DNA of 64,000 nt from Methylocystis parvus OBBP (GCF_027571405.1 NZ_CP092968.1:2936001-3000000); one strand, 5' to 3'. Counted from the stretch's first letter, positions 10,059 to 19,437 are shown. Notes: generated by a model not told the origin, from the letters alone. Numbers and translations: made by a program.

Positions 10059-10514
10059 ATGATCGCGTTCATTCGGGAGGCCGGGGAAGCTTCTCAGGCG
10101 CCTGGCGCTTACGCTCTCTGGCTGAGGCTACCCGCGCCTCTCCCGGTGAAAGCCGGTAAAGCAGCCGTCCGCCTCGCTCCCGGCGACTATTTCTATTGCG
10201 GTTCCGCCAAGGGCGCCGGCGGCCTGAGGGCCCGGCTCGCGCGGCATATGCGGAAGGAAAAACGCGCGCATTGGCATGTCGATCAGCTCACCGCGGCGGG
10301 CGCGGTTCTCGGCGCTTTCATTGTCGAGGGCGGGAGCGAATGCGCGCTCAACGCGGCGCTTTCCAACTTCCCCACGCCGCTGCCGGGCTTCGGCAGCACG
10401 GATTGCCCGCGCTGCATCTCGCATCTGCGCTATTTTCCGCCCGGCGCGCGGCTTCCTTCGCCTTGGGAAAATGCTAGGAAGGCGGCGAATTCACTGACCC
10501 CGCCTCCCCCTTGA
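10059..10514 (+). CDS. GIY-YIG-type protein of the DUF123/Uri family
   Basis: This 151-residue protein belongs to the DUF123 group, a variant of the GIY-YIG nuclease fold. Visible family features are GAYALWLRL at the start, [22 protein letters not shown] in the middle, HWHVDQL, and the late [12 protein letters not shown]. The reaction and target are unknown; a role in DNA metabolism is only inferred from the fold. The last codons (Leu-Thr-Pro-Pro-Pro-Pro) run into the dispersed repeat at 10501-10573, so the native C-terminus may have been altered by the repeat. Confidence 0.75.
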   Translation: MIAFIREAGEASQAPGAYALWLRLPAPLPVKAGKAAVRLAPGDYFYCGSAKGAGGLRARLARHMRKEKRAHWHVDQLTAAGAVLGAFIVEGGSECALNAALSNFPTPLPGFGSTDCPRCISHLRYFPPGARLPSPWENARKAANSLTPPPP

Positions 10515-10573
10515 GGGGGAGGTCGCGCGGCCTTCAGGCCGCGCGGGAGGGGGCGACTCCCGAGTGGGAGCGC
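10501..10573. repeat. Dispersed palindromic intergenic repeat
   Basis: The stretch holds nested palindromes: CCTCCCCC/GGGGGAGG, then CGCGCGGCC, a three-base loop and GGCCGCGCG, then a run of GGAGGGGG. Related G-rich/C-rich palindromes occur at 48.3-48.4 kb and 63.5-63.7 kb. It lies between the GIY-YIG gene and hisS and overlaps the 3' end of the former. Confidence 0.6.
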
Positions 10574-10593
10574 TCGCTGGAAGCAGTCTGTCG

Positions 10594-12096
10594 ATGTCCA
10601 AACAAGATTCCACACTTAAGGTTGAAGCCCGCAGCCCGCGCGGTTTCGCGGATCGCGAGGCGGGCGAGATCGCGGCGACGAACCGCATGCTCGACGTCAT
10701 CCGCTCGGTCTATGAGCTTTACGGCTTCGAGGCGCTCGAAACCCCCGCCTTCGAATATACCGACGCGCTCGGCAAGTTCCTGCCCGATCAGGACCGGCCG
10801 AACGAGGGCGTCTTCTCCCTTCAGGACGATGACGAGCAGTGGCTGTCGCTGCGTTACGACCTCACCGCGCCGCTCGCGCGCTATGTGGCGCAGAATTTCG
10901 ACCGCATCCCGAAGCCCTACCGCTCCTATCGCTGCGGCCCGGTGTTCCGCAACGAGAAACCGGGGCCGGGGCGCTTCCGCCAGTTCATGCAGTTCGACGC
11001 CGATACGGTGGGCTCCGCTTCGCCCGCCGCCGACGCCGAGATCTGCATGATGGCCGCCGACGCGCTCGAGAAGCTCGGCGTGGCGCGCGGCGATTACGTC
11101 ATCAAGATCAACAGCCGCAAGGTTCTGGACGGCGTGATGGAGGCGATCGGCGTCGGCGGCGAGGAGAACGCCGGGCGCCGCCTCGTCGTTCTGCGGGCCA
11201 TCGACAAGCTCGACCGGCTCGGGCCGGACGGCGTGCGCCAGCTCCTGGGCGAGGGCCGCAAGGATGAGAGCGGCGACTTCACGAAAGGCGCGGGCCTGCC
11301 CTTGCCGGCGATCGACACCATTCTCTCCTTCAGCCTTGGCGGGCAGTATAAAGACGGCAAGCCGCAATTCGATCTGTTCGGCCTGCTGGGTAAGAGCGAC
11401 GTCGGCGCGCAGGGCGCGGAGGAGCTTCTCGAAATCGAGGATCTCGCGCGCGACGCCGGCTATGGGCCGGACCGCATCCGCATCGACCCTTCGGTCGTGC
11501 GCGGGCTCGAATATTATACAGGCCCCGTCTTCGAGGCCGATCTGACCTTCGAGACGCGTGACGAGAAGGGCCATCCGGTGCGCTTCGGTTCGGTCGGCGG
11601 CGGCGGCCGTTATGACGGACTCGTCGGACGTTTCCGGCCGGAGAATACGCCCGCGACCGGCTTCTCCATCGGCGTGTCGCGACTCTTCGCGGCGCTAAAG
11701 CTCGTCGGCAGCCCCATCGTCACGGCGCAGCCGCATGTCGGACCAGTCGTCGTGCTGGCGCTCGATAAGGACCGGCTCGCCGATTATCAGCGCATGGTCG
11801 GGCAGCTTCGCGTCGCCGGCGTCGCCGCCGAACTTTATCTCGGCGCGGCGGGCATGAAGGCGCAGATGAAATATGCCGACCGGCGCCGCGCGCCGCTCGC
11901 GATCATTCAGGGCTCGGACGAAAAGGCGAAAGGCGAAGTTCAGATCAAGGACCTCGTCGCCGGCGCAAAGGCGGCCGCCGGCATCGCGACCAATGAGGAA
12001 TGGAAGGCCGCGCGCCCCGCGCAATTTTCCGCGCCGGAGAGCGAGCTGGTCGAAGAGGTGAGAAAGGCGCTGGCGGCGCAGCGCGAGCAGGGCTGA
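10594..12096 (+). CDS. hisS: Histidyl-tRNA synthetase
   Basis: HisS charges tRNA-His with histidine. The 500-residue class II synthetase shows motif 2 ([14 protein letters not shown]), the histidine-specific [14 protein letters not shown] and a C-terminal anticodon-binding domain. It is longer than E. coli HisS and carries the alphaproteobacterial form of motif 2; in this lineage the enzyme is known to pair with tRNA-His that can lack the usual G-1. The ATG at 10594 (MSKQDS) is chosen over an upstream in-frame ATG at 10564, which falls at the edge of the repeat. Confidence 0.95.
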   Translation: MSKQDSTLKVEARSPRGFADREAGEIAATNRMLDVIRSVYELYGFEALETPAFEYTDALGKFLPDQDRPNEGVFSLQDDDEQWLSLRYDLTAPLARYVAQNFDRIPKPYRSYRCGPVFRNEKPGPGRFRQFMQFDADTVGSASPAADAEICMMAADALEKLGVARGDYVIKINSRKVLDGVMEAIGVGGEENAGRRLVVLRAIDKLDRLGPDGVRQLLGEGRKDESGDFTKGAGLPLPAIDTILSFSLGGQYKDGKPQFDLFGLLGKSDVGAQGAEELLEIEDLARDAGYGPDRIRIDPSVVRGLEYYTGPVFEADLTFETRDEKGHPVRFGSVGGGGRYDGLVGRFRPENTPATGFSIGVSRLFAALKLVGSPIVTAQPHVGPVVVLALDKDRLADYQRMVGQLRVAGVAAELYLGAAGMKAQMKYADRRRAPLAIIQGSDEKAKGEVQIKDLVAGAKAAAGIATNEEWKAARPAQFSAPESELVEEVRKALAAQREQG

Positions 12097-12141
12097 CGAA
12101 TCTGCGACACTGGGGATCGGGTGAAGGTCTCCTCATCCTGA

Positions 12142-13037
12142 GAGTCCGTTTGAGAATGGTTGAAGGCTTGTCGCTGGCGTGATTCAAGCACGGGATGTGG
12201 ACCCGAGCGAATCGCGCCAAGATGGCCGCCATTGAAAAGCAAACCAAGCGGTATCCGACAGATTTGACCGACGAGGAGTGGACGCGCGTCGAGGCGTTTC
12301 TTCCGTCGCCAGCGCGGCGAGGACGAAAGCCCTCTGTGGAGTTGCGCGAGGTTTTGAACGCCATCCGCTACATCGCTCGCGCCGGCTGCGGCTGGCGCAT
12401 GCTGCCGAAGGACTTTCCGCCTTGGCAGACCGTTTACTGGTGGTTTCGTCGCTTCATGCGCCGCTTTCTTTTCGAGACGATCCATGACGTGGCTCTGATG
12501 ATCGACCGCGAGCGCGCGGGCCGCGAGGCGAGCCCTTCGGCAGGCGTCATCGATAGTCAGTCGGTGAAAGCGCCCGCCGCGAAAACCCGAGGCTACGACG
12601 CCGGCAAGAAGATCAACGGGCGCAAACGCCACATCGCCGTGGACACGGACGGACGGCTGCTCATGGTCAATCTGACGACGGCGGATATTTCCGACTCCGC
12701 GGGCGCGCAGCAGGTTCTCGACGCCATTCGTAAGCGCTGGCCGTGGATCAAACATCTATTCGCCGACGGCGCCTATGATCGAAGGAAACTCATGGATAAG
12801 GCGGCGTTCAAGGACTTCGTCGTCGAGATCGTGAAGCGCATCGACGCCGATCCAGGCTTCAAAGTCCTGCCGCGACGCTGGGTGGTTGAGCGAACCTTTG
12901 GCTGGATGACCCGCTGGCGACGCCTCGTGCGCGATTACGAAAAGCGCATCGACGTCTCCAAGGCCATGATCCACGTCGCTCTCGGTGGACTCCTCTTGCG
13001 CAGGATCGCGCACTGAAATCAATTCTCAAACGGACTC
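12142..13037 (+). mobile_element. IS5-family insertion sequence, IS1031-like, complete (896 bp)
   Basis: The terminal inverted repeats are GAGTCCGTTTGAGAAT at the left and its perfect complement at the right, 16 bases each. A three-base direct repeat TGA flanks the element (12139-12141 and 13038-13040), matching the TNA target duplications known for the IS1031 group of IS5. One uninterrupted transposase gene fills the interior. Intact ends, target duplication and ORF suggest a fairly recent, possibly active copy. Confidence 0.9.
12195..13016 (+). CDS. IS5-family transposase
   Basis: This is a DDE transposase of 273 residues encoded in a single frame. It starts with the DUF4096-type N-terminal domain (DLTDEEWTRVEAFLP, RRGRKP, NAIRYIARAGCGWRMLP). 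The catalytic residues are the first Asp in GVIDSQSVK, the second in LFADGAYDRRK and the Glu in VVERTFGWMTRWRRL. All motifs are intact and no frameshift is present. An internal ATG at 12222 (MAAIEKQ) could be the true start. It lies wholly within the inverted repeats at 12142 and 13037. Confidence 0.93.
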   Translation: MWTRANRAKMAAIEKQTKRYPTDLTDEEWTRVEAFLPSPARRGRKPSVELREVLNAIRYIARAGCGWRMLPKDFPPWQTVYWWFRRFMRRFLFETIHDVALMIDRERAGREASPSAGVIDSQSVKAPAAKTRGYDAGKKINGRKRHIAVDTDGRLLMVNLTTADISDSAGAQQVLDAIRKRWPWIKHLFADGAYDRRKLMDKAAFKDFVVEIVKRIDADPGFKVLPRRWVVERTFGWMTRWRRLVRDYEKRIDVSKAMIHVALGGLLLRRIAH

Positions 13038-13100
13038 TGAGGAGCGAGCGAAGCTCGCGTCTCGAAGGAGAGGAGACCTTCATTTCCCGAACTTTGGAAC

Positions 13101-13150
13101 TCGCCTTCGTGCTTCGAGACACCGCCTTCGGCGGTTCCTCAGCATGAGGG
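13101..13150. repeat. Dispersed palindromic repeat, second member
   Basis: In the reverse direction this carries the same cores as the IS-split element (CATGCTGAGGA and GTCTCGAAG), but with an inner stem ACCGCC-TTC-GGCGGT. It fills the spacer before the universal stress gene. Confidence 0.6.
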
Positions 13151-13257
13151 CGAGGATTGTCGTCCTTCGCCCGATCGCCCTGCCTGCGACAACGCCGGTC
13201 TAGGCGCGCTCCCCTCGCCGATATAGGTTTAGCCCGAAGAACAAAGGGAGATGCGCA

Positions 13258-14079
13258 ATGATCGGCGAGCCGCCCAAATCCATCGTTCATCCGACGGACC
13301 TCTCCTTCGCCAGCCAGGAGGCCTTCGCCCATGCGCTGCGCATCGCCGTCGCGACGCAGGGCGTGCTGCATCTCTTGCACATAGAGGCGGCCGAGCAGCA
13401 GGAGACGGACGACTGGGACCGCTTTCCGCATGTGCGGGAGATGCTGGCGCGCTGGCGCATGATCGAACCGGCCGCCTCGCGCGCCGAGGTCGCGGAAAAG
13501 CTCGGCGTCCAATTCGTGAAGGCCACGGTGGAGTCGGCCTCGCCCGTGCAGGGCGTCGCGGCCTATGTCACGAAGCATCTCGGCGACCTGATGGTGCTGA
13601 TGACGCATAACCGTTCTGGGCTCGAGCGCTGGCTCGAGGAGTCGGTCGCCGAGGAAGCGGTGCGCGAGACGCGCGCGCCGGCGCTTTTTCTGCGCGAGGA
13701 TCAGACCGGCTTCATCGATCGCGAGACGGGCAAGGTGAAGCTCGACACGGTGCTGATGCCGGTCGAGGCGAGCGTGCCGCCGCTCGACGCCTTCCGGCAC
13801 ATCGCCGATTTCGCCCATGCGCTCAACCCGGCCGCCGATATCATGCTGCTGCATGTCGGGGACGATCTGCCGATCTTCGACGGCCTCCTGCCGCATATCG
13901 AATTGCGCAAAGGGGCGCCGGTCGAGACGATCCTATCTTATGCGACGGAAATCGGCGCCGATCTCATCGCCATGCCGACGCAAGGGCGCCGCGGCCTGCT
14001 CGACGCGCTGCGAGGCTCGACGACCGAGCGCGTGCTCCGGGGCGCGCCCTGCCCGGTTTACGCCGTGCCGGCGAAGTAA
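13258..14079 (+). CDS. Universal stress protein, tandem UspA domains
   Basis: The 273-residue cytoplasmic protein has two Usp folds, roughly residues 5-150 and 160-273. The second ends with the ATP-binding signature MPTQGRRGLLDALRGSTTERVL (G-x2-G-x9-G-S/T), so nucleotide binding is likely there. The first has a degenerate version, MTHNRSGLERWLEES. Tandem Usp proteins support survival under stress; no specific signal can be deduced. The start ATG follows GGGAGATGCGCA. Confidence 0.88.
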   Translation: MIGEPPKSIVHPTDLSFASQEAFAHALRIAVATQGVLHLLHIEAAEQQETDDWDRFPHVREMLARWRMIEPAASRAEVAEKLGVQFVKATVESASPVQGVAAYVTKHLGDLMVLMTHNRSGLERWLEESVAEEAVRETRAPALFLREDQTGFIDRETGKVKLDTVLMPVEASVPPLDAFRHIADFAHALNPAADIMLLHVGDDLPIFDGLLPHIELRKGAPVETILSYATEIGADLIAMPTQGRRGLLDALRGSTTERVLRGAPCPVYAVPAK

Positions 14080-14087
14080 GGACGGCC

Positions 14088-14166
14088 GTCATTGCGAGCG
14101 TAGCGAAGCAATCCAAGGCTGCGATGTGGCTCTGGATTGCTTCGTCGTTTCACTCCTCGTAATGAC
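14088..14166. repeat. Dispersed inverted repeat (GTCATTGCGAGCG type)
   Basis: This is a long imperfect hairpin. The left part GTCATTGCGAGCGTAGCGAA pairs with the right part ending CGTAATGAC, and an inner pair CAATCCA/TGGATTG closes around a short loop. Similar elements are known as dispersed repeats in several Hyphomicrobiales. It sits between the universal stress gene and the convergent META-domain gene. Confidence 0.55.
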
Positions 14167-14177
14167 GGGGTTGGGCG

Positions 14178-14681
14178 TTACAACGCCCGCTGGAACTTCA
14201 GAACGCCGCCCTTGAAGCCCTTGAGGGTCAACTCGTCGCCTTTCACGTCCCAATAGGGGCCGGAGAGCAGCACGTTCCAGTAGTCGCGCTCCATGCCCGC
14301 CAGGGCGCCGTCGCAGCCGCGCTCATTGACCGCCGGCATGGCGCGGGGGCCGAGGCGGTCCGGGCCGATGATGAAGACGCCCGACCAGTTCTTGCAGCCG
14401 GAAAAGCCGTTGGCGCGTCCCGTCGAATCGATATTGATCCACATCTCGACCGGCGGCGCCTTGCCGTTGATCTCGACGAGATTGAAATTGCGGTTGTGCG
14501 GGAAAGGCACGTAGCGCGGAATGCCGCCCGTATCCTTGTTGCCGGCGGCCTCGCCGCCTTGCTGCTGTTCCTGACCCTGCTGGCCTTCCTCGGCGGGCTT
14601 GGCGCGCTTCTTGGCGTCGGCCGGGCCGGCGATCATCGCCGCGCAAAGGGCGCAAGCGAGGATCGAAAAGAATTTGTTCAT
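14178..14681 (-). CDS. Secreted META-domain (HslJ-like) protein
   Basis: The protein has 167 residues with a signal peptide ending PADA, a charged Gln/Glu-rich linker (residues about 25-50) and a domain resembling META/HslJ. The pattern STGRANGFSGCKNWSG corresponds to the family's G-F-x-G-C-N signature, and the C-terminus has LTLKGFKGGVLKF. META domains are found in heat-shock and envelope proteins of unknown biochemistry. The start is well supported by GGGAGG upstream. It appears to be monocistronic. Confidence 0.6.
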   Translation of the reverse strand: MNKFFSILACALCAAMIAGPADAKKRAKPAEEGQQGQEQQQGGEAAGNKDTGGIPRYVPFPHNRNFNLVEINGKAPPVEMWINIDSTGRANGFSGCKNWSGVFIIGPDRLGPRAMPAVNERGCDGALAGMERDYWNVLLSGPYWDVKGDELTLKGFKGGVLKFQRAL

Positions 14682-14889
14682 TGGCGTCCTCCCAGATCAC
14701 GCCGCCTGTTCAGCCCGCGTGATTCCTTTTTAGTATCCAGCGCCTTTAGCATCCTGCGCCCGCTCGATGCGAAAGACCGCTTCCGGCTTTTTCGCTGCGC
14801 GCGCCGGGGGCGCTGTCGATTGCGCGCAAAACAGCCCGAATCGCGGCGCGGCGCGCGGGAACCGGGAAGCTAAAGCCCAACCGCCGCAA

Positions 14890-15885
14890 TCACAACATGC
14901 TGGGCAGCACGCGGTCCGGCGGCCGGTGGCCGTCCATGAAGGTCTTGATGTTGATGATGACCTTTTCGCCCATGTCGACGCGGCCCTCGATCGTGGCCGA
15001 ACCCATATGGGGGAGCAGCGTCACCTTGCCGGCTTGCGCGAGCTTCAAAAGCTTGGGCGAAACGGCGGGCTCGTGCTCGAAAACGTCGAGGCCGGCGCCC
15101 GAAATCTCGTTCGCCTCCAGCATGCGCACCAGGGCGTTCTCGTCCACGATCTCGCCGCGCGCGGTGTTCACGAGAATGGCGTGCGGGCGCAGATGCTTCA
15201 GCCGGCGCGCCGAGAGAAGGTGATAGGTCGCCGGCGTATGCGGGCAGTGGATCGACACGATGTCGACGCGCGCCAGCATCTGGTCGAGCGACTCCCAATA
15301 GGTCGCCTCGAGGCCCTCTTCGATTTCGACGGGCGCGCGGCGGCGATTGTGATAGTGGATGGAGAGGCCGAAGGCCTTGGCGCGGCGCGCCAGCGCCTGG
15401 CCGATGCGGCCCATGCCGACGATGCCAAGGCGCTTGCCGGTGATGCGGTGGCCGAGCATCCAGGTCGGCGACCATCCGGCCCATGTGCCCTCCGGGATCG
15501 CCCGCGCGCCCTCGACGAGCCGGCGCGCCACCGAGAGGATCAGCGCCATCGTCATGTCGGCCGTGTCTTCCGTCAGCACGCCGGGCGTGTTGGTCACAGT
15601 GACGGAGCGGCCGAGGGCGGACGCGACGTCGATATTGTCGACGCCATTGCCGAAATTGGCGATGAGCTTCATCTGCTCGCCGGCCTGCGCGATGAGGTGC
15701 GAATCGATCCTGTCGGTGATGGTCGGCACCAGCACCTCGGCGGTGCGCATCGCCTCCGCCAGCTCTTCAGGCGTGAGCGGCTTGTCGCTCTCATTGAGCC
15801 GGGTGTCGAAGAGCTCGCACATGCGGGTCTCGATCACTTCCGGCAGGCGGCGCGTCACGACAACGAGCGGCTTCTTTTTCGGCAT
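14890..15885 (-). CDS. D-isomer 2-hydroxyacid dehydrogenase (glyoxylate/hydroxypyruvate reductase type)
   Basis: This is an NAD(P)-dependent D-2-hydroxyacid dehydrogenase of 331 residues. It has the nucleotide-binding GMGRIGQALARR, the catalytic Arg in NTARGEIVD, the Glu in GLDVFEHEP and the His in LLPHMGSAT. It most resembles GyaR/GhrB glyoxylate and hydroxypyruvate reductases. Hydroxypyruvate reduction is a serine-cycle step in methylotrophs, but the dedicated serine-cycle enzyme sits in other operons, so the role here is open. The ATG at 15885 (MPKKKPLVVV) is chosen over an upstream start at 15972 that would add a basic non-conserved tail. Confidence 0.88.
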   Translation of the reverse strand: MPKKKPLVVVTRRLPEVIETRMCELFDTRLNESDKPLTPEELAEAMRTAEVLVPTITDRIDSHLIAQAGEQMKLIANFGNGVDNIDVASALGRSVTVTNTPGVLTEDTADMTMALILSVARRLVEGARAIPEGTWAGWSPTWMLGHRITGKRLGIVGMGRIGQALARRAKAFGLSIHYHNRRRAPVEIEEGLEATYWESLDQMLARVDIVSIHCPHTPATYHLLSARRLKHLRPHAILVNTARGEIVDENALVRMLEANEISGAGLDVFEHEPAVSPKLLKLAQAGKVTLLPHMGSATIEGRVDMGEKVIINIKTFMDGHRPPDRVLPSML

Positions 15886-16136
15886 GTTGCGCTTCGTCCT
15901 CCCGGCTCGCTCGGTTTTTGCTGCGTAGCGAAAACTCGAAAAACCCGTTACAACCCATCTAGACCGCGACACTCCCGCCGGCCAGGGGCGAGAAAATTGC
16001 GCAAGCGACGCGGCGATCCGCTCGCCTTCAACCCGGTCTTAACGACGGCAAGCGACATAAAGACGATGCCACCGTTGCTGCATTTTCGTTCCTAGCAGAT
16101 GACGGGCCAAAGACAAGACGAGCGATCGACTCCATC

Positions 16137-16667
16137 ATGCGGCGACGGGAAAGCGAAAATTCGACGGGCTTGTGCGCGAGTCTCGGCCTTCTTGCCCTTC
16201 TTCTGGCCGCCACGGCCGCCACGGCGCAGGAGCCACAAAAGGGGCCGGTGAGCAATTTGCCCATTCCGCGATATGTCAGCCTCAAATCCGACCGCGTGAA
16301 CGTCCGCGAGGGGCCGAGCAAGGAGCATCCCACGGTCTGGATCTATCAGCGCGCCGGCCTGCCTGTGGAAATCACCGCCGAATTCGAGACCTGGCGGAAG
16401 ATTCGCGATTCGGAGGGCTCCGAAGGCTGGGTGCTGCATTCGCTCCTTTCGGGACGACGGACCGCCCTCGTCGCGCCCTGGAAGAAGGAGCCGCAAACGC
16501 TCGTCGCCCCGGACCATGCGACCCCGGTCGCCAAGCTCGGCCCGGGGGTGATCGGAAGTCTGCGCGGCTGCGACGGCAAATGGTGCCGCCTCGCGGGGCA
16601 AGGCTTCGACGGCTATATGCCGCAGGAAAATCTCTGGGGCGTCTATCCCGGCGAAAAAGTGGAGTAG
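16137..16667 (+). CDS. Secreted bacterial SH3-domain protein
   Basis: The protein has 176 residues with a signal peptide ending TATAQ and two bacterial SH3 (SH3b) segments. The first begins SLKSDRVNVREGPSKEH and continues to WRKIRDSEGSEGWV; the second ends CRLAGQGFDGYMPQE. This domain order matches the COG3807-type periplasmic proteins that often neighbour 2-hydroxyacid dehydrogenase genes in alphaproteobacteria, as here (divergent). Binding to peptidoglycan or peptides is the usual inference for SH3b domains; the actual function is unknown. Confidence 0.8.
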   Translation: MRRRESENSTGLCASLGLLALLLAATAATAQEPQKGPVSNLPIPRYVSLKSDRVNVREGPSKEHPTVWIYQRAGLPVEITAEFETWRKIRDSEGSEGWVLHSLLSGRRTALVAPWKKEPQTLVAPDHATPVAKLGPGVIGSLRGCDGKWCRLAGQGFDGYMPQENLWGVYPGEKVE

Positions 16668-16673
16668 GCGCCC

Positions 16674-17030
16674 TTACGGCAGGCGCGACTTGAGTTGCTC
16701 GAGGCAGCTCGCCAGCATGGCCTTGCTGAAGGGCTTGGTCACCACCGGCGCCGCCGCATGCGCGGCCAGAACGCCGTGCGCGCCATAGCCGGTCACGAAG
16801 GCGAAAGGCTTCTTTCGTCTTTCGAGCACGCCCGGCAGGACATGGGCTTTCTGTCCATTGAGATTGACGTCGAGAAAAGCGAGATCGAAATCGCCTGTCG
16901 CCGCCAGCTCCAGCGCCTGCTGGACATTCCCCGCGACGCCGACGACCTCGCAGGCCAGCTCCTCCAGAAAAAGCTCCAGGGCCATGGCGATCACCGCCTC
17001 GTCTTCGACGATCAGGACGCGGGGAGTCAT
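16674..17030 (-). CDS. Single-domain response regulator
   Basis: This is a 118-residue receiver domain without an output domain. It has the acidic pocket VEDE near the N-terminus, the phosphoacceptor D54 in LAFLDVNLNG, and the lysine in VVTKPFS. Its ATG overlaps the stop of the upstream HWE kinase gene as ATGA, so the two form a coupled pair. A stand-alone receiver probably signals through protein contact, for example in a stress phosphorelay, but no partner is visible. Confidence 0.88.
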   Translation of the reverse strand: MTPRVLIVEDEAVIAMALELFLEELACEVVGVAGNVQQALELAATGDFDLAFLDVNLNGQKAHVLPGVLERRKKPFAFVTGYGAHGVLAAHAAAPVVTKPFSKAMLASCLEQLKSRLP

Positions 17031-18010
17031 TTCAGCACCTCTGCGCAAAGGGGAACATGGATGTCGCAGCGCAATCCCTGCGGCGCATAATCGAGCCGCA
17101 CCGCGCCGCCGGCGTCGGCGGCGAGCGTGCGTTCGATCAGCCGCGTTCCGAAACCCTTCCGGCTCGGCGCCGCGACGGCGGGGCCGCCCGTCTCCAGCCA
17201 TGAAAAAATTAGGCGCGGCGCGATGGCGCAGAAATCGACGCGCCAGCTTATCGCGACCCGCCCGTCTCCGGAGAGGGAGCCGAATTTAACGGCGTTGGTG
17301 CAGAGTTCATGCAGGGTCATGGCGAGCGCGGCGGCGACGCTGGGCGAGAGATCGACCTCGGGTCCGTCGACGTCGAAATTGGCTGCGCCCGCCGGGGCGA
17401 TCGCCGTCCGGACCAGTTCGACGATCTTGGCGCGCGTCCAGCTCTCACTTGTGAGAATGTCGTGCACGGCGGCGAGGGCGAGGAGTCGGTTTTCGAAAAG
17501 CTCGGCGGCGTCGGGCTTCATCTCGCGCAAGGAATGCGCGGCGATGGAGTGAATCGTCGCGAGCGTATTCTTGACCCGGTGATTGAGTTCGTTGACGAGA
17601 AGCTGCAATCTTTCGCGATCGCGCTCCTGTTCGGTGACGTCGGTGTTCGAGCCGTACCAGCCGACGATGGAGCCGTTTTCCCGAAGCGGCTGGATGCGCG
17701 TCAGGAACGGTCTGTACGCCCCGTCTTTCCCGCGCAGCGGGAAGGTCATCTCGAAGGATTCGCCGCGCTCGATGGCGTATATCCAGCGTTCAAGCATTTT
17801 GGGGAGCACGTCGGGATGGTGCACCGATTGCCAGCCCCAGCCGGCCATCTCTTCCGGCGTCGTCCCCGTATATTCGTACCAACGTCTGTTGTACCAGAGG
17901 ACCCAGCCGTCGGGCCGCGCCATCCAGGCCAGATTCGGGATCGAGTTGGCGAGCGCTTTGAACTGCGCATAGCTGATTTCCGGTTCTGCATGCGCAGGCG
18001 GCAGGCCCAT
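17027..18010 (-). CDS. PAS-HWE sensor histidine kinase
   Basis: This is a soluble HWE/HisKA_2 histidine kinase of about 327 residues. A PAS domain (IPNLAWMARPDGWVLWYNRRWYEYTG style, about 25-130, with a PAC motif near GWYGSNTDVTEQE) is followed by the HWE phosphoacceptor box NELNHRVKNTLATIHSIAAH and the ATP-binding HELCTNAVKFGSLS. The family's name-giving WRV-type stretch is present. No transmembrane segment is seen. It is coupled to the downstream receiver by an ATGA overlap. The start at 18010 is an ATG with weak GGGG upstream; a TTG at 18043 is possible. Confidence 0.88.
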   Translation of the reverse strand: MGLPPAHAEPEISYAQFKALANSIPNLAWMARPDGWVLWYNRRWYEYTGTTPEEMAGWGWQSVHHPDVLPKMLERWIYAIERGESFEMTFPLRGKDGAYRPFLTRIQPLRENGSIVGWYGSNTDVTEQERDRERLQLLVNELNHRVKNTLATIHSIAAHSLREMKPDAAELFENRLLALAAVHDILTSESWTRAKIVELVRTAIAPAGAANFDVDGPEVDLSPSVAAALAMTLHELCTNAVKFGSLSGDGRVAISWRVDFCAIAPRLIFSWLETGGPAVAAPSRKGFGTRLIERTLAADAGGAVRLDYAPQGLRCDIHVPLCAEVLK

Positions 18011-18156
18011 CGCGTCACCCCGTCTTTTCCGCGAAAGCCGCAAAAGAATCCGTTCCCGCTCCTCGGCGTCGCGCGCGGGCTTGGGTTCTTAAACAAGGGA
18101 AGTGGCGTCGCCCGACGAGCCGTCAAGGCGGGTCGCGGCGCGTTTGTCGGGCAGGC

Positions 18157-18621
18157 CTAGCCCTCGTCCCGCCGCAGCCGGACGACGACGTCGACGCGAT
18201 CGATCCGCATCCCCTTGGGCGGCGTCGGCAGGTCCATGACCGCGACCTTGGAGCCGGGAATGTCGTGAAGCTCGCCGTCCTCCTCGATCAGGAAATGGTG
18301 ATGGGCGCTGACATTGGTGTCGAAATAGACCCGCGCGCCGTCGACCGCGATCTCACGCAGCAGCCCGGCGTCCGTGAACTGATGCAGCGTATTGTAGACC
18401 GTGGCGAGGGAGACCGAGAGATTGGCGGCCACCGCTTCGTCATAAAGGCGCTCGGCCGTCACATGGCGGTCGTAACCCTGAAAGAGTAATTCGCCCAGCG
18501 CGAGACGCTGGCGGGTCGGGCGCAGCCCCGCCGCCGTCAACATGTCGTGGACGGATTTGCGCTCCGGAAAGTCCGGCAAGAGCGGTCGGTTGGCGAAAGC
18601 GTCCATGTTTCGGCGGCTCAT
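18157..18621 (-). CDS. irr: Iron response regulator Irr (Fur family)
   Basis: Irr is the haem-responsive Fur-family repressor/activator of iron metabolism in Hyphomicrobiales. The 154-residue protein has the winged helix with LRPTRQRLALGELLF and SVSLATVYNTLHQFTDAGLL, followed by YFDTNVSAHHHFL, the histidine-rich stretch typical of Irr. The N-terminal GCPWHDV-type haem regulatory motif of Bradyrhizobium Irr is absent (here PDFPERKSVHDML), as in several other Irr proteins. It lies divergent from fabA-fabB-fabI, a conserved arrangement. Start alternatives are 18606 and 18651. Confidence 0.9.
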   Translation of the reverse strand: MSRRNMDAFANRPLLPDFPERKSVHDMLTAAGLRPTRQRLALGELLFQGYDRHVTAERLYDEAVAANLSVSLATVYNTLHQFTDAGLLREIAVDGARVYFDTNVSAHHHFLIEEDGELHDIPGSKVAVMDLPTPPKGMRIDRVDVVVRLRRDEG

Positions 18622-18895
18622 GACACCCAGAATTTCTTTGACCAATACCAAAAAACCGCGGAAACCTCAACTTCCCGCGCGGCTTTCTGCGCCGCGGCGG
18701 CCCCGAAGCCGGCGGGAAGCAGGCGCTTCCGGCGCGCCTTTGGCTATGTTACGGATCGTCCGCCCATAAGAGCCGGCTTCGCCCAGACGGCGTGAAGCCG
18801 GGGCATAACAAGCGGGCGGCGCGCCTCTCGACGAGGAAATCGCGCAGGGTGGGGAACAGGGCTTGTCGACAAGCTCCAGCGGAGGCTTAACGCAC

Positions 18896-19402
18896 ATGAG
18901 CGAGAGACGCTCGTCATTCGGCTATGAGGATTTGTTGGCCTGCGGACGCGAGGAGCTGTTCGGCCCCGGCAATGCGCAATTGCCCCTGCCGCCGATGCTG
19001 ATGTTCGACCGCATCACCGAAATTTTCGAAGAGGGCGGCGCCCATGGCAAGGGCTATATGCGCGCCGAGCTCGACGTGAAGCCGAGCCTCTGGTTCTTCG
19101 ACTGCCATTTCAAGGGCAATCCCGTCATGCCCGGCTGCCTCGGCCTCGACGCGCTGTGGCAGATGGTCGGCTTTTACATCGCCTGGCTGGGCAATCCCGG
19201 CCGCGGCATGGCGCTCGGCGTCGGCGAGGTGAAATTCTCGGGTCAGGTGCGCCCGCACACCAAGCTCGTGACCTATGGCATCGATTTCACCCGCGTGCGC
19301 ACCGGCAAGCTGGTGATCGGCCTCGCCGACGGCTGGGTCGCGGCGGATGGCGAGCGCATATACGAGGCCAAGGACCTCAAAGTCTGCCTCGCGCCGGCGT
19401 GA
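18896..19402 (+). CDS. fabA: 3-hydroxydecanoyl-ACP dehydratase/isomerase
   Basis: FabA dehydrates 3-hydroxydecanoyl-ACP and isomerises the product to the cis-3 form, the branch point to unsaturated fatty acids. The 168-residue hot-dog-fold protein has the active-site His71 in [13 protein letters not shown] and Asp85 in LGLDALWQM. The ATG at 18896 follows GCGGAGG. It heads the fabA-fabB-(small gene)-fabI run divergent from irr. Confidence 0.95.
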   Translation: MSERRSSFGYEDLLACGREELFGPGNAQLPLPPMLMFDRITEIFEEGGAHGKGYMRAELDVKPSLWFFDCHFKGNPVMPGCLGLDALWQMVGFYIAWLGNPGRGMALGVGEVKFSGQVRPHTKLVTYGIDFTRVRTGKLVIGLADGWVAADGERIYEAKDLKVCLAPA

Positions 19403-19437
19403 GCGGGACGGAATGGCAGAATAAAGTACGGCAGCCG

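Larger units (their letters stand above)
12124..13080. repeat. Palindromic repeat element split by the insertion sequence
   Basis: Removing the IS and one TGA joins 12124-12141 to 13041-13080. The result is one symmetrical element: outer arms AAGGTCTCCTC and GAGGAGACCTT, the core CATCCTGAGGAG, an inner stem GCGAGC-GAA-GCTCGC and the GTCTCGAAGG core. The same core with different stems is seen at 13101-13150, 19438-19480 and 19500-19570. Confidence 0.75.
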
